Shown: positions 25,065 through 36,952 of the stretch, in pieces
Numbering within the stretch: position 1 is the first letter of the stretch
Layout: the number at the start of each line of letters is the position of its first letter
From: Notospermus geniculatus
Lineage: Eukaryota > Nemertea > Pilidiophora > Heteronemertea > Lineidae
Direction of reading: 5' to 3'
Length of the DNA: 64,000 bases
NCBI GenBank assembly: GCA_002633025.1
Contig: NMRB01000143.1
Span: 239,253 to 303,252 of the forward strand
The notes under the pieces: generated by a model
Told to the model about the DNA's origin: nothing
The model's database searches: none
What the model saw: only the letters and a program-made list of their open reading frames with translations
Translations under genes and position numbers: made by a program

Positions 25065-26380
25065 TAATCCCCTGAGATGTTTCCGCGAGCTCCACCAATG
25101 TCGCGATAAGGAACTAACTCCTCGCCTTGTCCTACGGGACGAAAAGAGGGCAGTCGCAGGGCCATGGGGGTAGTTCCCATGAGCGCTCATGACTGGCAGC
25201 GTTGCGGTCTACTCAATTCGGGAGACCAAGGCGTTTGATTCCAATTCACGGAGTCAGCCTGGCTCGAGAGGTGTTTCCGGAGTCGGCCTCTTCGGGTGTA
25301 TCGGCATCACGGCGTGATCTGTGTGCGAAGCCTTTGCTACCATTGCTTGTAGCACAACGACAACTAGATGGAGTAAGTGTCTGTCTGATGCCATCAACGG
25401 TTGCTATCAGACTCACAACATGTATTGAGGATGGACATCGATTGGATTATGCCTTGCGGCCGGCTTTTTGGCTTGCCGATGATCTTGTCAGGACAGCTGT
25501 AGTTTACATTACACAGGTTTCCCAAAAGGAATTAACTCAAATTACAGACAAATACATGTATTTTATTGACAGTCAGTATAGATATGGACAACATAGGCCG
25601 AATCAACCATTCGAGGGCAGTCAATGGTATTGGGCTGGTTCGTCTGCTTTAGGCCTGGTTTAGGCTTGGTTTACTAAGCACTAATTCTCCCAACGCACGA
25701 CCACGACGTAAACTTGAGAGAGAACAATAGGATTAACTCCACGGCGAGCCGACGACTCGAAAGGAGATCACGGGTCGGAAATCTTTTGTAGTTTCTCCTT
25801 GGCCGGTTGCAAACAAAGCATGAGCTGACCACACGGTGAATGCTTTTGGCCTATTGTTCGATCTGGGGTTTTACTTTGCGATGGTAGGGCGAATGCTATT
25901 GTTCGCTGTCGTTTACACACTAAAGACTTGGTTTAGGCCTACTCTAATCCGATTCAGCGGCATGACTTACATTAAACACTGGGTTTAGGGCTACTCTAGA
26001 TTCAGCTGACCGTAAAGTTGTTCGTTTATGCTCTGTTACTGTTCTTGCAATGGCGTCGAATCGTGTATAGGCCTACATGTAGGTTGACCAAGAAAAATCG
26101 CGCTCGATAATAGCTCTTGCTTGATATTATCCTGCAAAAACCTTTCCTATCCCACCCTTCGATACACCTGCCCCTTCCCCAGGTTAAAATGTTAGGCTCG
26201 CTAGAACATACAATTATAGTCTCCCGTGGATTTGGTAGCTGAGAGATTGATTTCCTTGTCAGTTCCATATGACAAGTGACAACGACAGGAACGGTCGCAT
26301 ATCATTTCCTGTGTGAGCTGGTCTGAGCGGCAGGTTACTGTTTTGTCATGACGACCGCAACGAAATGGTTTGGCGGGATA
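25065..26380. other. Intergenic, no gene recognised
   Basis: Open frames here are short and resemble nothing known. The sequence is AT-rich with scattered TAGGCCTAC motifs. I see no RNA gene. Confidence 0.4.
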
Positions 26381-26459
26381 TGTAGTCTCGGTCATCCAGT
26401 TTTGAATCCGGGGAAACATAAGGTGCGGAACAAAACGGCTGGATGTGCGAGACTAGATG
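26381..26459. repeat. TAGTCTCG-family MITE, member 2
   Basis: TAGTCTCGGTCATCC at the left and GGATGTGCGAGACTA at the right are inverted ends. The interior GCGGAACAAAAC matches members 3 and 4. Confidence 0.75.
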
Positions 26460-26748
26460 CTATCATGGCATCGAACATCCAACATTTTTGTTCACCATCA
26501 CCCCGGGGTCGTCTCATCCGCATGCATGCAGAAGGTGCTTTATATGTCACTACTCCAAACATTCTAAGTCACGCAGACCGCACCCATTTGTCTTTCGATG
26601 CGATATCCAGCCATTCGCTGCTCGGTCGTCTGTCACTAACAGGATCTATCCTCCGCCGAGCAAGGACGTTTACAGTCAGTTTGATCCGTCGTTGATTGTG
26701 AATATCGTATGGCGGTCACGTCTTGATCTGCACTCGCGCGTTTAACTA

Positions 26749-26754
26749 TTTATT
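26749..26754 (-). terminator. Candidate polyadenylation hexamer for the aquaporin
   Basis: AATAAA on the minus strand about 330 bases past the aquaporin stop codon. Only position supports it. Confidence 0.3.
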
Positions 26755-27083
26755 ACGGCGTTGAAGCCATGCCGAGTTTCCATGAGGCGACGCGTATAGA
26801 GTTGCATCATTTATGGCCTTTCTTGAAGTTCAGTGGTACGGTAGGCATCATGATTTGTAGAGAGCGAACGTTGAAAAACAGGTAGCATAAAACGCACGAC
26901 AGGTGGTCATTTCTCCTTTGTCATAACGTTGTCTTCAAATTCTACCAATCACTTTGTCTGTGTGTCCTGCTCAGGCGCTTCATGGCCCTGCTGTTGACGC
27001 TCGGGCGGTTCTCAGCACCAGGAAAATGGCACTTTGATGCATTACACAATTCTGGAAGCTGTACAGGAAGAACAGAAACGACC

Positions 27084-28557
27084 TCATATCACAAGATCCT
27101 CTGACGTAGGTGTGAACGTCATTTCCGTTGAAACTGTGGAGTTAGAACTGTGAGTACTCCGACTTCGTTGCAAGTTGGTCTTTTTTCGTCGAAATGAACG
27201 TTTAAAGTATTGGAGCTGTTCTGACGAGTCGTGGGTATATTCGTACGTGAATCCGCCGATGATGCCGCCGAGGACTGGGCCTATCCAGTACAGCTGCAAC
27301 AAAAGAAATTCTTTTTTACTGGAGAATTTTGCAGTCCTTTTTAAGCGGGCAGCGCACCAGGCGATATCGCAAGCGATCTGATCGCCACCGAGCAAAATCG
27401 GCTGTTGATGCCAGGTGTGCGCTGGCCGGACAGCGATGCGTGGAATCTTCTCGCCAGCGATGATCGCCCAGTACCAAGACCGATATCGCTGCGGTGGCTG
27501 GCGAGAAGGTCGGTGGCGGTCAGGGCCGGGCGCATAGAAACTCCGCTAGTGCTGCGACAGCCTATCGGTGTTAAAATGTATGGAAAAATGTACAGCACTA
27601 TCGGCAGATGGGCTCCGCTAGCGCTAGCGGAGTTTCTATGCGGCCACAGATCGCCATCACCTCGCCTGGTGTGCTGCCCAGTTTCTGCTACAGGAGGAGA
27701 GGTCACAACGAATCGTGTATCCACGACACTTCTCTTCAATCACCATGATCACGCACCATATGGCGTTACTTAAAAGATATTGGTTTCCACTTGACAACCA
27801 AGCGAGAGAAGATTCCATTTTAACAAGAAACCGACAAGGAATATAAATTGAATTGGATTTTTTATTAAAGCAAATTGGATCGGCTTATTTCCCATCGCCA
27901 TTCCTCCGACAACTGGGTACATATGTCAGCGCTCGGAGGCAGAACAAAATTTCATTACTCTCGCCATTGGAATTGAAATATTGTTTTAAAATCTAATCAT
28001 AACGTTGGTTGTGGCTTTCTCTCAAGCTCTACAAGGATATTGGATTCTAACTCTAGCATTAGGTGTCTTGTTATTAACGCGAACAATGCTCAAGGCGATG
28101 CTTATATAAGGAAATTATGGTGCTTGTATCTTATTCTGAGCTCGGCTCGCGAAGGAGAAATTAGTCTCAGGTACCTTTTAATGTCACTGGCGGTGTCGGT
28201 GGTACCGGTAGGTTTTTTGGTGGACCGAGGTCAGTAGGATTCAGGGCGGCTTTCCATTCGGAAACGCTCGAAAGCATTGTTAAGTTTCCGCGCCGTGACC
28301 AACGAGGCGGAAACAAACAATGCTTTCGAGCGTTTCCACGCAAGAACGCGCAACGGTGTGACTGGAGAGGGTACCGTCAGCTGATGTCATCGGCACACCT
28401 CAAATTTTGTGCTGCTCGGTCTTCTGGTGGCAGATACCGGTACAAAATCCTGCCACCGAGACGACCTCCTACTTACCCACTGGTGTTTCCAAGTGTTCAT
28501 GACTAAAGCTGGTCCAAGGGCACGGGCTGGGTTCATACACGCCCCTGTAGTGTTTAA
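27084..28557 (-). CDS. Aquaporin, last two exons (partial gene)
   Basis: On the minus strand, exon 28477-28557 is exactly 81 bp (27 codons, phase 0) and encodes NTTGACMNPARALGPALVMN, the second NPA pore motif with its aromatic/arginine-filter Arg. The final exon 27293-27084 opens LYWIGPVLGGIIGGFTYEY (transmembrane helix 6) and ends after a basic, Ser/Thr-rich cytosolic tail at a TGA (27084-27086). The 81-bp penultimate exon and its join before helix 6 match the vertebrate AQP1/AQP4-type gene structure, so this is a classical water channel rather than an aquaglyceroporin. The expected 165-bp exon and the long first exon with the first NPA were not found up to 36950 on this strand, so the gene may be truncated, have very long introns, or be disrupted by the many MITEs upstream. 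Confidence 0.85.
27347..27679. repeat. MITE with GGGCAGCGCACCAGGCG ends, split by a foldback
   Basis: The left end GGGCAGCGCACCAGGCGA is mirrored by TCGCCTGGTGTGCTGCCC at the right end. Interior blocks such as GGTGGCTGGCGAGAAG and AGCAAAATCGGC recur at 60405-60535, and GGTGGCTGGCGGAAG at about 35890. A separate foldback (27532-27641) is inserted in it. It lies in the intron between the two aquaporin exons and beyond the last. Confidence 0.7.
27532..27641. repeat. Foldback nested in another MITE
   Basis: GCATAGAAACTCCGCTAGTG pairs with CGCTAGCGGAGTTTCTATGC. The GAAACTCCG...AGCACTA core resembles the foldback at 29608-29714, so the two are probably one family. Confidence 0.75.
28260..28337. 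repeat. Foldback hairpin
   Basis: GGAAACGCTCGAAAGCATTG pairs exactly with CAATGCTTTCGAGCGTTTCC; a shorter inner GTTTCCGC / GCGGAAAC pair nests inside. Confidence 0.8.
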
Positions 28558-29472
28558 CTGGAAAGAGAGAAAGAAGAACGGATTGAAACCCAGGACGTGT
28601 TCGTGGTGTTCTTGTCCTTTTGTCGTTGGCTGGTCGCTGTTGCTCTTCTGTCTGAACAAGACGGCCAACTTAGTGGCAATTTTCATCCCGATGTGAAACT
28701 TGTACTTGTCAAATCCAGCTAAAACAAATGGCTGAGAGAGGAGAATTAAGGTGTGAGGAATAGTTTTACTTCCAAACAGTTCATTGGTACAAAGACGTTG
28801 ATTGATCGTGCTAATTTCGTCAGACGGTTCGATCGATTGTTCAATCGCCGGATTCGAGGGCTAGGGGAGCACGTTGAGGTATTATCGGCGTGATCATGGT
28901 GATTAAGAGTTCTGACTGATGAGCCAGAGTTCAAAGGCAAAGCTAATCCACGCCGAGAAACGCAATGCTGGGAAAGATGAGGCTGAGGGAACACGTCTGG
29001 TATCTATCGATCGAGGAGATGATGTCCAACGCCTTGTTCTCCGGGGGCCTTATTTCCTATTACATCTAATGAGGGTTGGGCCAGCTGATCAGCCCAGTGC
29101 GCGGCCTACCCATCCAAATCATGATCACCGCCACGCCACCGTGCCCACAACAATTTCCCTGAGACTCGAACCTTTTCACAACTGTTGGATCCAACAAGGA
29201 TTAATTTTACGGTCTAGATGAGTTCTTGGTTTGTAATGGGATGCGGGATTTGATTTGTTTTGTGGTGACGGAGTTGGGTGGTTCCCCACGTCAGTGCGGA
29301 TTTCTTGAGGTTGAATTCAGGCTCGTCGATCATGGCCTTCAGCTTTGGTCATTAATCTCCTCCTGGGACCGTCTCCTTCGGACATTCATAGAATCTCTTC
29401 TGTCGGACAACTCAGTTTTGAGGCACTCTTGGGTTGAGTCCACCTCACTTCCCTGCCACGAGGGTCACGTGC

Positions 29473-29566
29473 TAGTCTCGCGCAGCCACAAATTTGTTCC
29501 GCAGTTTTGCTCCAGATACCATGATTCGCAACACCGGCTCGGTGACCGAGACTATCGTGTAGTGCG
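29473..29566. repeat. TAGTCTCG-family MITE, member 3 (inverted)
   Basis: TAGTCTCGCGCAGCC to GGTGACCGAGACTA. It carries GTTCCGCAGTTTTGCTCC and ATTCGCAACACC, the complements of blocks in members 1 and 4, so it lies in the opposite orientation. Confidence 0.8.
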
Positions 29567-29607
29567 CAGAACCTAAATGATTGGGCACACCGACCTGGGC
29601 CGACCGC

Positions 29608-29714
29608 CACGAAACTCCGATAGCACTAACAGGGCCTAACAGAGAAAGTCTGTAATGGTAAAAGCCATTGCATACCTCTCTGTTAGGCACTGTTAGTGCT
29701 ATCGGAGTTTCGTG
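29608..29714. repeat. Foldback element with 36-bp arms
   Basis: CACGAAACTCCGATAGCACT continues through AACAGGGCCTAACAGAGA and is mirrored by TCTCTGTTAGGCACTGTTAG and AGTGCTATCGGAGTTTCGTG, around a 30-base centre. Confidence 0.85.
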
Positions 29715-32700
29715 ACGACCCGCCCTGGAGGTCACCTTTTCTTCGTACACGCTCGTCCTTCCGTTTGACCAGACCCCCAAAGAAGAGAGCCTCTGTTATG
29801 ACAAACTAAACATCCCCTTATTATCATCGTGACAGAAGTTTCCTTTGAGCAACAGAAGCTGCAGTAGGAGTTGTTGTTGTCTTATAAAATGTGACCAAGC
29901 CTGTCTTGATACCCGTGGCAAACGCTCGTCTTCCTGCCTAACGACACTGACCATGCTGCCAATTACCTCATGACCGTGCCTTTGATAAATGAACCGTCAA
30001 GTGAAAACCCTACGGCATGGGCGATGTTCAGAATATAGAACAGATGGCACTGTTTAGAACAGGAGAGAGATTGCAGAGTTTAGAATAGGAGTGTTTAGAA
30101 TAGAATAGAGACGGATTGCAATGTTTAAGGGAGATGGAATGTTCCGAAAAGGATAGAGGTGGCAGTGTAGTGTTTAATTGCTTCTGCTACAAAGACATAT
30201 CTACTCAGAGATGAGTGTAGCCAAAAATAGATATATTTTTGGTGTAGCCTACTGTATGTGCAGACTTTCCTCGCCAAAACTCGGTCTGTTGAAAGAGGAT
30301 ACATTACAGCACTGAGTTCATTATTGCAGTACTTTGGTGCACTTGGCCCACTCATTTGATTATGTCATTCCCCAAGCCAGTCATTCTCAGGCTGTAGCTG
30401 GATTAATTTTGAAGTCCATACATGTACATTTGAACAGGTTTGGTCAGGATTAGGTGAATGACTTGAAGTCGACTTCAGACCGACGTGTTTACGTGAAAGA
30501 GGTAACGTCACCCACCTTATGCATACAGTCAATCACAAGAAGGCCCTTGGTGTGTGGAGACAAAGTATAGTATATTTAATCCAAAGTGCAGACTTCTCGA
30601 CTTTGCTGTTTGAACTTACGTGTAGGAAAACAATCCGGCGAAAAATAATTTGTGTCACAGTTTTTTATGCCTTATTCATGGGAACACTATTCGATGAATA
30701 AGTTAGCAGACTGATCTATACTCCTGACGGAGAACCACGATCAGACGTAGGCGAGTCTGCTATGATAAATGGTGATTTAGCCGTCGCGGTCCCCGGCCTA
30801 TGTCATGTCTTATCTCGCCTGCCCACGTACCGTCTTATGGTCTAAATAATGACTAAATGATCTTTATAAACCATTATTTCTGGTATTATCTTCCTCCGTG
30901 ACGTTTCTGGGGATTGGGGATGTTATAGAACCGTGACTATGGTGAAAAGAAGGGGAGCAGTAATCCGGTCCATCTTGGCGCTCGGCCTCGGCGTTTATTT
31001 CCATGTCACATCGTATACTCCGCTGGCTTTGTTGGCAGAAAAATTGAAGTATCACTAAAAGACGGTGCTGATTTTGCCTGAGCAATCAAAAGCCTCGATT
31101 GACAGTTGAGCCGACGCCGCCGTACGATACGTGTTGATTGGCTGAAACACGTTGAGATCTCCCTCGATATGCCCCCAAAATGATCCTGGAAGCCGATCAC
31201 TGATAGGCCATGGCTGTGTGGTGTCAATTCTAACGCGCACTAGTGACGCCTATTGGTCATCTTCTGAGAATCGCATAAAACGAAGCATATTCGGAGCGCA
31301 GACGGGGAGCGTTTCGAAACTGCAACCGGTGTTTCACGCTCGCGGCTCTCTGGAATCAATAGTTTAACACCAGTTTGGTGTACAGAGTGGGAATATATAG
31401 CAACACAGCCAACAAAGTCCTTTGAGATGCTTTTGTCTGTCCAGCCATATCGCCACTTAGCACAGGGTCCGAAATGATTTCCTCAGTCGACCTCGCCGAA
31501 TGAAATGCCCTGACGCTGAGGATGCAGCCAATATGTCCTGACATTGCCGTATGCGTCCATCTATAGTTTCCGGGGCTTGGCCAATATGATAGATTCGACA
31601 TCGAAGAGGCAATGACGTGGATTATGAGTGCCATAATCCATTATGTCAGGCATGTTCCCCATATGAAAGGAGAGTGATCGACTAGCGGCGTTGAATTGGC
31701 GTGCTGCGGTTCTAATCACTGGTCACGACATGACCCAATGCCCCGATAGCCTCCAGGCCATGTCCGCTTCAATGGCATTGGATAATGTTCGGGTTGATGA
31801 GATGTCAACAATGGGATTAGAATAAGCTGGGGTTTTTCATTTCATTCCCTTGTCCAATCAATTTACCTTTTGAATGGCGGTTTATGTACAATGATAAGGA
31901 ATTGTGTGTCCAGTCTATGGGAAGCCGCGAGGGTTGGTCCCCACATGCTGTTGTCTGAAATCACTCCCCGAGGATCCTTGCAATCCTGCCCCGAAGAGAG
32001 TTGGTCCCAAAATGGCCGGGTTCATCGCCAGAAAGAGCCATATCTCAGCCAAGGAAATATTAAGTCCCGGGGTGATTGGGCTAGGAAGACAGGACAACCG
32101 AGGGGCGTGACTGTGAATGCTTTATACATGGTCGTCATCATCCGCCGGCACCATGCACGTGGTAGCGGTACTGCTGGTGAGCGTGACGGGCAGACCAAAG
32201 TTGAGCTTATGCAGCTTATCAGACAGATATACGAACCTGGAGCTATAGGTACGGTTCCTTCCGAAAGGGTTATTGGAAAGCGCTTTGAGGCATAAAATTC
32301 TGCCTTGTAGTTATTACTGCGTTTCTCATATGCGCGGAGCCGGAGGAAAAAACCTCAGCGTTGTCTGGCACAGCCTGAACAACTATAATGGTTCCTTGGG
32401 GACATCGTCCCTCGCTTCTATCTTTGTAACTTGATTGAAAGCGCCATGGTCCCCAACTCATTTATCTGAGTTTGAACCAGCAGACATAATGGATCACCAG
32501 GAAGGAAAGACCCACTACGTTTTCATTAGATGTGCACACATGTTGTTGCTGAATTGGTCCGAGGAAACGATTGGATCGACCAGAAAATGTAATAAGGAAA
32601 TCACATTTTCTCCGTTTTTCTTCCTCAAATTGGAATTGCACTTGATCATTTCGGTCTTCTCCAATGTCAGATGTGATGCGTTAGGTTTTTTGTAACAACG

Positions 32701-33172
32701 GCAGCCGATTCGTTATAGTTTTTCATTTGTGGCGGGGTTGAAAAGCCCTTTGTGTTCAAGGCTTTACCCTAAATAAATCCATCTTCGTCTGCCAACAAAA
32801 GTTTGTTTTGTTGACGTAAAATTTTCTTTGAGTGACATTTTAGAAAAAACAGTTTTTTCCCTTGGACTTTTATCCATAAGTTTGTCTAATGCTTAAAAAA
32901 ACAGTATGTATTTTGTCTAAATGTTTGCCTAATGCTTAAAGAAACAGTGTGGTATTTATGCTTCCTCTCCTCATGTGCTATTCACTTGTACACAGGACTA
33001 CGGCCAGGGTACACTGGTTGAAACGTTGTGTTTCTAAAATAAATGTAGATAGAGTAACCAAAGAATTTTCTCATGTTTGACGTAAAATCTTCCCATTAAT
33101 TCGTCCAATCCCCTTGCCGAGTGATCGACACGCCCGGCGCTGGTTCCTCAGAGATCTCGAGCGACCACGTAT

Positions 33173-33257
33173 AGTCTCGGTCACCCAGCTGCTGTTGCGA
33201 CAACTGGGAATCGCAAAGCAACACTGCAGAACAAAACTGCCGGCTGCGCGAGACTAG
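33173..33257. repeat. TAGTCTCG-family MITE, member 4
   Basis: TAGTCTCGGTCACCCAGC to GGCTGCGCGAGACTA, with interior GCTGTTGCGACAACTGG and GCAACACTGCAGAACAAAAC. This is the cleanest member, with TA at each edge, which suggests a TA target duplication. Confidence 0.8.
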
Positions 33258-33865
33258 CGACCACGACGATTGTCATGGATGATGTTTGGAAGTGGCGTGA
33301 AAATCGGATTATGACAAAAACAGTTGACGCGGGCGAAAAAAAAATCTCGGCATTCTGGTCACGAATGTGTTCTTCTGCATCAGTCTTATTTTCCGCAACC
33401 AACTCTAATCGTCTGTAAAAAAATGTCTGCCATCTCCAGAGGTGCAGCAAAGGAAAAGCAATCGCCGGCGCAGATGGAAATGCTGTCCAATCTATTTTCT
33501 CGAGCGGTCCCCACGCACCTGTCGGACGACAGGACACGGTTATACGTTAGTGAAAATGACAGTTATCTGGATAGGCCATTTTCGATAACCCCCAGTCCCG
33601 ATTTGCGTCATGGTGCTTTTTCTTTTGGCATGTTTTTGCTTTTTTGGTCTGCCACGAACATGACCAGTGAAAGTAGCCTCTCCTACCAGTAATCTAAATC
33701 CCCCTTGAACCTTAGTTTGATTTATTGTTCAACTATAGGGATTAGGCTCGGACCATTCGACTATAAACCTTACAATAGCAGACCTGTGAGAGGTTCGAAC
33801 CCCGATTGAATTCTATTCCTTTCACACAGATCTACGTATACATACCAGTGTTTCCGTATGACTCA

Positions 33866-33995
33866 GGCTGAGTTTACATCGAGCCACACGCGACACGAAC
33901 ACGCAGGTGAACAAAGGTTTCATGGGGATGAATCCTTTGTGAAGCCATTGTTCGTCTGCGTGTTCGTGTGCGTGTGCCTCGATGTAAACTCAGCC
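33866..33995. repeat. Foldback element
   Basis: GGCTGAGTTTACATCGAG and CACACGCGACACGAACACGC are mirrored by GCGTGTTCGTGTGCGTGTG and CTCGATGTAAACTCAGCC. The loop carries AACAAAGGTTTCATGG. Confidence 0.85.
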
Positions 33996-34990
33996 TTACA
34001 GACATGCGAAGGGAACATAAACATTCAAAAACGTTTTCCATTCTTGTGGATTGAGACTGCCTTCAATAAACATAACGACATTCTCTCTCTCTGATCGTGT
34101 GCGTCTTCTTCATGGTAAATTCACCTGCCAGCATCGCCCGGCGGATACTTTATTCAATTTAGCAAAGTAGGTAATCAAATAGAGTGTAAACATGAACCAT
34201 TATGGCGGCACGACACGCCAGTCCGCCTAATCAGGTTTAGATAGAACTTGCGGACGGTAAATTGAAATGAAATTATGGTCCATAAATATATTAGTCGAGT
34301 CACACAAAACAGGCAGATTATTGGAATCTTATAGACGTTGTTGCTGGTTATGCACGTTCTGATCCTCTCTTTTCTAATCCGCCTCATGTTCGGTGTTTGC
34401 TCTCGTATCCATATTTATTGGATGTGACTGCAATGTCTTGCGTTTTTGTAGCTTACAAGCGAATAGCCCCCGTGTAAATCATCGTAATGGCGCAACAGAT
34501 TATACAGTTTATGGGAAGATGACTCTCAGCAGCAGTAGCCTACGTTGTGGATTTGAGGAGAACGAAATTCGTGAAGTACAGTACATGTACAACCATATTG
34601 AGCTAATTCATACTTCCTCGCACACCAATATACTTCCTCGCAGCAGTTAGTCTCGCTTGGCCAGACACTACCATCTTGTCCAAACAAGGCTATCGACTCC
34701 GTATGAACTCCGTCTTTAGCCTTGTCCGAATCGTGTCATCTTTTCCGTTAATGCATAAATTAAGTGCCATCTAGTGGTGTTACCGGCTTTTGAGCCCCAA
34801 ATGTGCCAGTGTGTAGGAGAGCGGGACGTCGGATACACACTGGGGCCGAGTGTACGCAGCAGTATGAGGAACGGAAAATGCTTTGTTTGGAACATCTATT
34901 CCTTTCAACACTGGCCACTCGGGAGATGGGAAGATACATTGCAAAAGGAGAGGGATTGAAGGACACTCGTTCTTCAACCTTCTTAAAGTA

Positions 34991-35160
34991 CAGGTGTCGT
35001 AGAATGTCATGCCCCCCGATGTGAGATGCCCCACAGCAATAGATTCTGACGGAATAAGGGTCAGCCGGGCACTGACAAACAGAACTTCTGTTACCAGATG
35101 TCCCCTGAACAAAAGAAGCGGGCATCTGATATCGGAGGGCATTACATTCTATGACACCTG
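34991..35160. repeat. MITE/foldback with about 40-bp inverted ends
   Basis: CAGGTGTCGTAGAATGTCAT and GATGTGAGATGCCC at the left match the reverse complement of GGGCATCTGATATC and ATTACATTCTATGACACCTG at the right. Confidence 0.8.
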
Positions 35161-36287
35161 CGTATCTATTCGGTTTTCCAGCTTCGTCTATTCCCGACTC
35201 TCATTTCAGACGTAGCCATCAAAGATTATATTCTCCTCATTTCTACAATAAATCTAATTCTTGGATGGCTGAAAAACCAATCATTGACATAAAGGAAGAG
35301 ATATCACCTTATTATGGTGTCATTACGTGGGATCATGTTCATAGAATGACATTATCCTCAGACAGAGGGGCCTAACTCTGGTGTGATGAAACGTTCGCAC
35401 GTGCATCTATCTGAAGGGTGTCTTCTTGGCGCCAAATAAGCCGTCATTGCCTGACGTGGTCAAATATTGATCCAGTGTACCCACCCAAACTGGTTGCTAA
35501 ATTCATAAATAGAATAATGCCAATCTCATTATTTTGATATCATTAGCAGGAAGCGATTGCTTTGATGATAAGGCTATCTCGATTCCTCATCACCAAGCAG
35601 TCCACCGTGAACAATGGGGCTATCCAGGGAAAACTACACCACCAGGTGGCTCTTCTGCACTATAAGTCCTAGTGTCACTGTTTGCAACATGGCAGAGACG
35701 ATATAGGTCATTGTTCTAAGCTAAAATGTGTCGTCTGCTAGACAGGAAGCTCTTACAATGCGTATCCTCAGATTTGAGTCACCACACTGAATACCTGAAG
35801 TGGTTTTATTTTGTGTGGCGAGAGGTATCGCTTGTCGCCAAGCATATCGACAACCACCGCACACATAAAACCGATGTCGGCTGGTCTGTGGTGGCTGGCG
35901 GAAGATCGGTGGCGATCGGATGATCGCCCTCACCTTGCCCTTGTGTGCTGCCCGCTTCCACGATCATTAGAAACAGAAATTGAAATTCAAAACAGCTCGG
36001 TTGTAAAAAAGAGGCCAATAAAATGATGAGCTGTGAACGGAAATGGTGACCTTGACAGCATCCTGTGCACTGATACTTTAAAATAATACATTGTACACAC
36101 TATGTCTAATTGGGCCTGCCATACGATTATCTATCATCATCCAAAGTTCAAATCGGTTGGCCAACAAAATGTCAAACTTGATTGGAGCATAAGTGAAAAA
36201 TCGTTGTCCTCAGCTGACAGCTTGGTTCGATTTCGATGAATGTCGCTGAGCGCACGCAAAGTCGAAAGTGTCTGACGACTCCGAGTC

Positions 36288-36410
36288 CATGGGTCATATG
36301 AATAAAGACTAGCAAATGCTTTTACTTCAGATTTACAGCATTGCCTAGTGCATTTGTATTGCAAAATTCAAGTAAAAGCATTTACTAGTCTTTATTCATA
36401 TGACCCCATG
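36288..36410. repeat. Foldback element
   Basis: GGGTCATATGAATAAAGACT plus AGCAAATGCTTTTACTT pairs with AAGTAAAAGCATTTACT plus AGTCTTTATTCATATGACCC. Confidence 0.85.
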
Positions 36411-36952
36411 ACATCAGAAGAGATAATACTCTCGATGGTCATGGTTTAAAAAAAAGTTAGTGATTTATCGTGGAATCATCAGATCCACCGCATGAAACCA
36501 TAAGCCTGATTTACACTTACTATTAACGTCGTACACGGTCAAACTTTTGACAACATTTTCTTATGCTAAAAAAGCAACATGTCTTAGTAATACAACTCAT
36601 TTACTGCATTGCGGTTTAACTCTACACTATTAGAACCGCGCGTGATTCCAATAAACATAGGCCTATTCCCCAAAACAAGAATAAAGATACGGTTTCAAAG
36701 AAATTTCCCCCTCAAAATCCTTATTAGAAGGAACAAGACGAATTTGTCTCTGTCAGATTGGTTGTAATCTAATTGTGCCAGAGAAAAAAAGTTATTACTC
36801 AACCGCCTCCATAAATCTGGTGATGATTTTTCCGCGTGGCATTGGCCTACATCATCATAGCTCTTGGTAAATTTCAGAACAGCTCATTACTGTTCCATTT
36901 AGGTGTGTCGACTGCGTACATTTTCGTGATTCAAAGTTATTGAAACGACAAC

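Larger units (their letters stand above)
28558..36952. other. Gene-poor repeat-rich region
   Basis: No exon was recognised on either strand over 8 kb. A minus-strand frame near 31915-32097 contains MNPAILGPTLFGAG, but without the aquaporin context or splice phases it is not called. The region holds at least five foldback or MITE copies listed separately and a B-box-like GAGGTTCGAACCCC near 33793. Confidence 0.45.

Noticed and set aside
26443-26745. Frame with CRRCFICHYSKHSK as a zinc-finger end of a transposase
   Set aside because: No other transposase sequence lies nearby and the cysteine spacing fits no family I can name; the frame overlaps a MITE.
31356-31634. Minus-strand frame with SGHIGC resembling the aquaporin first NPA loop (GHISG)
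   Set aside because: No NPA follows and the rest of the frame is not hydrophobic in the aquaporin pattern.
31915-32097. Minus-strand frame containing MNPAILGPTLFGAG as a possible aquaporin exon
   Set aside because: The flanking residues do not fit either NPA loop, no splice sites of the expected phase surround it, and the second NPA is already accounted for at 28477-28557.
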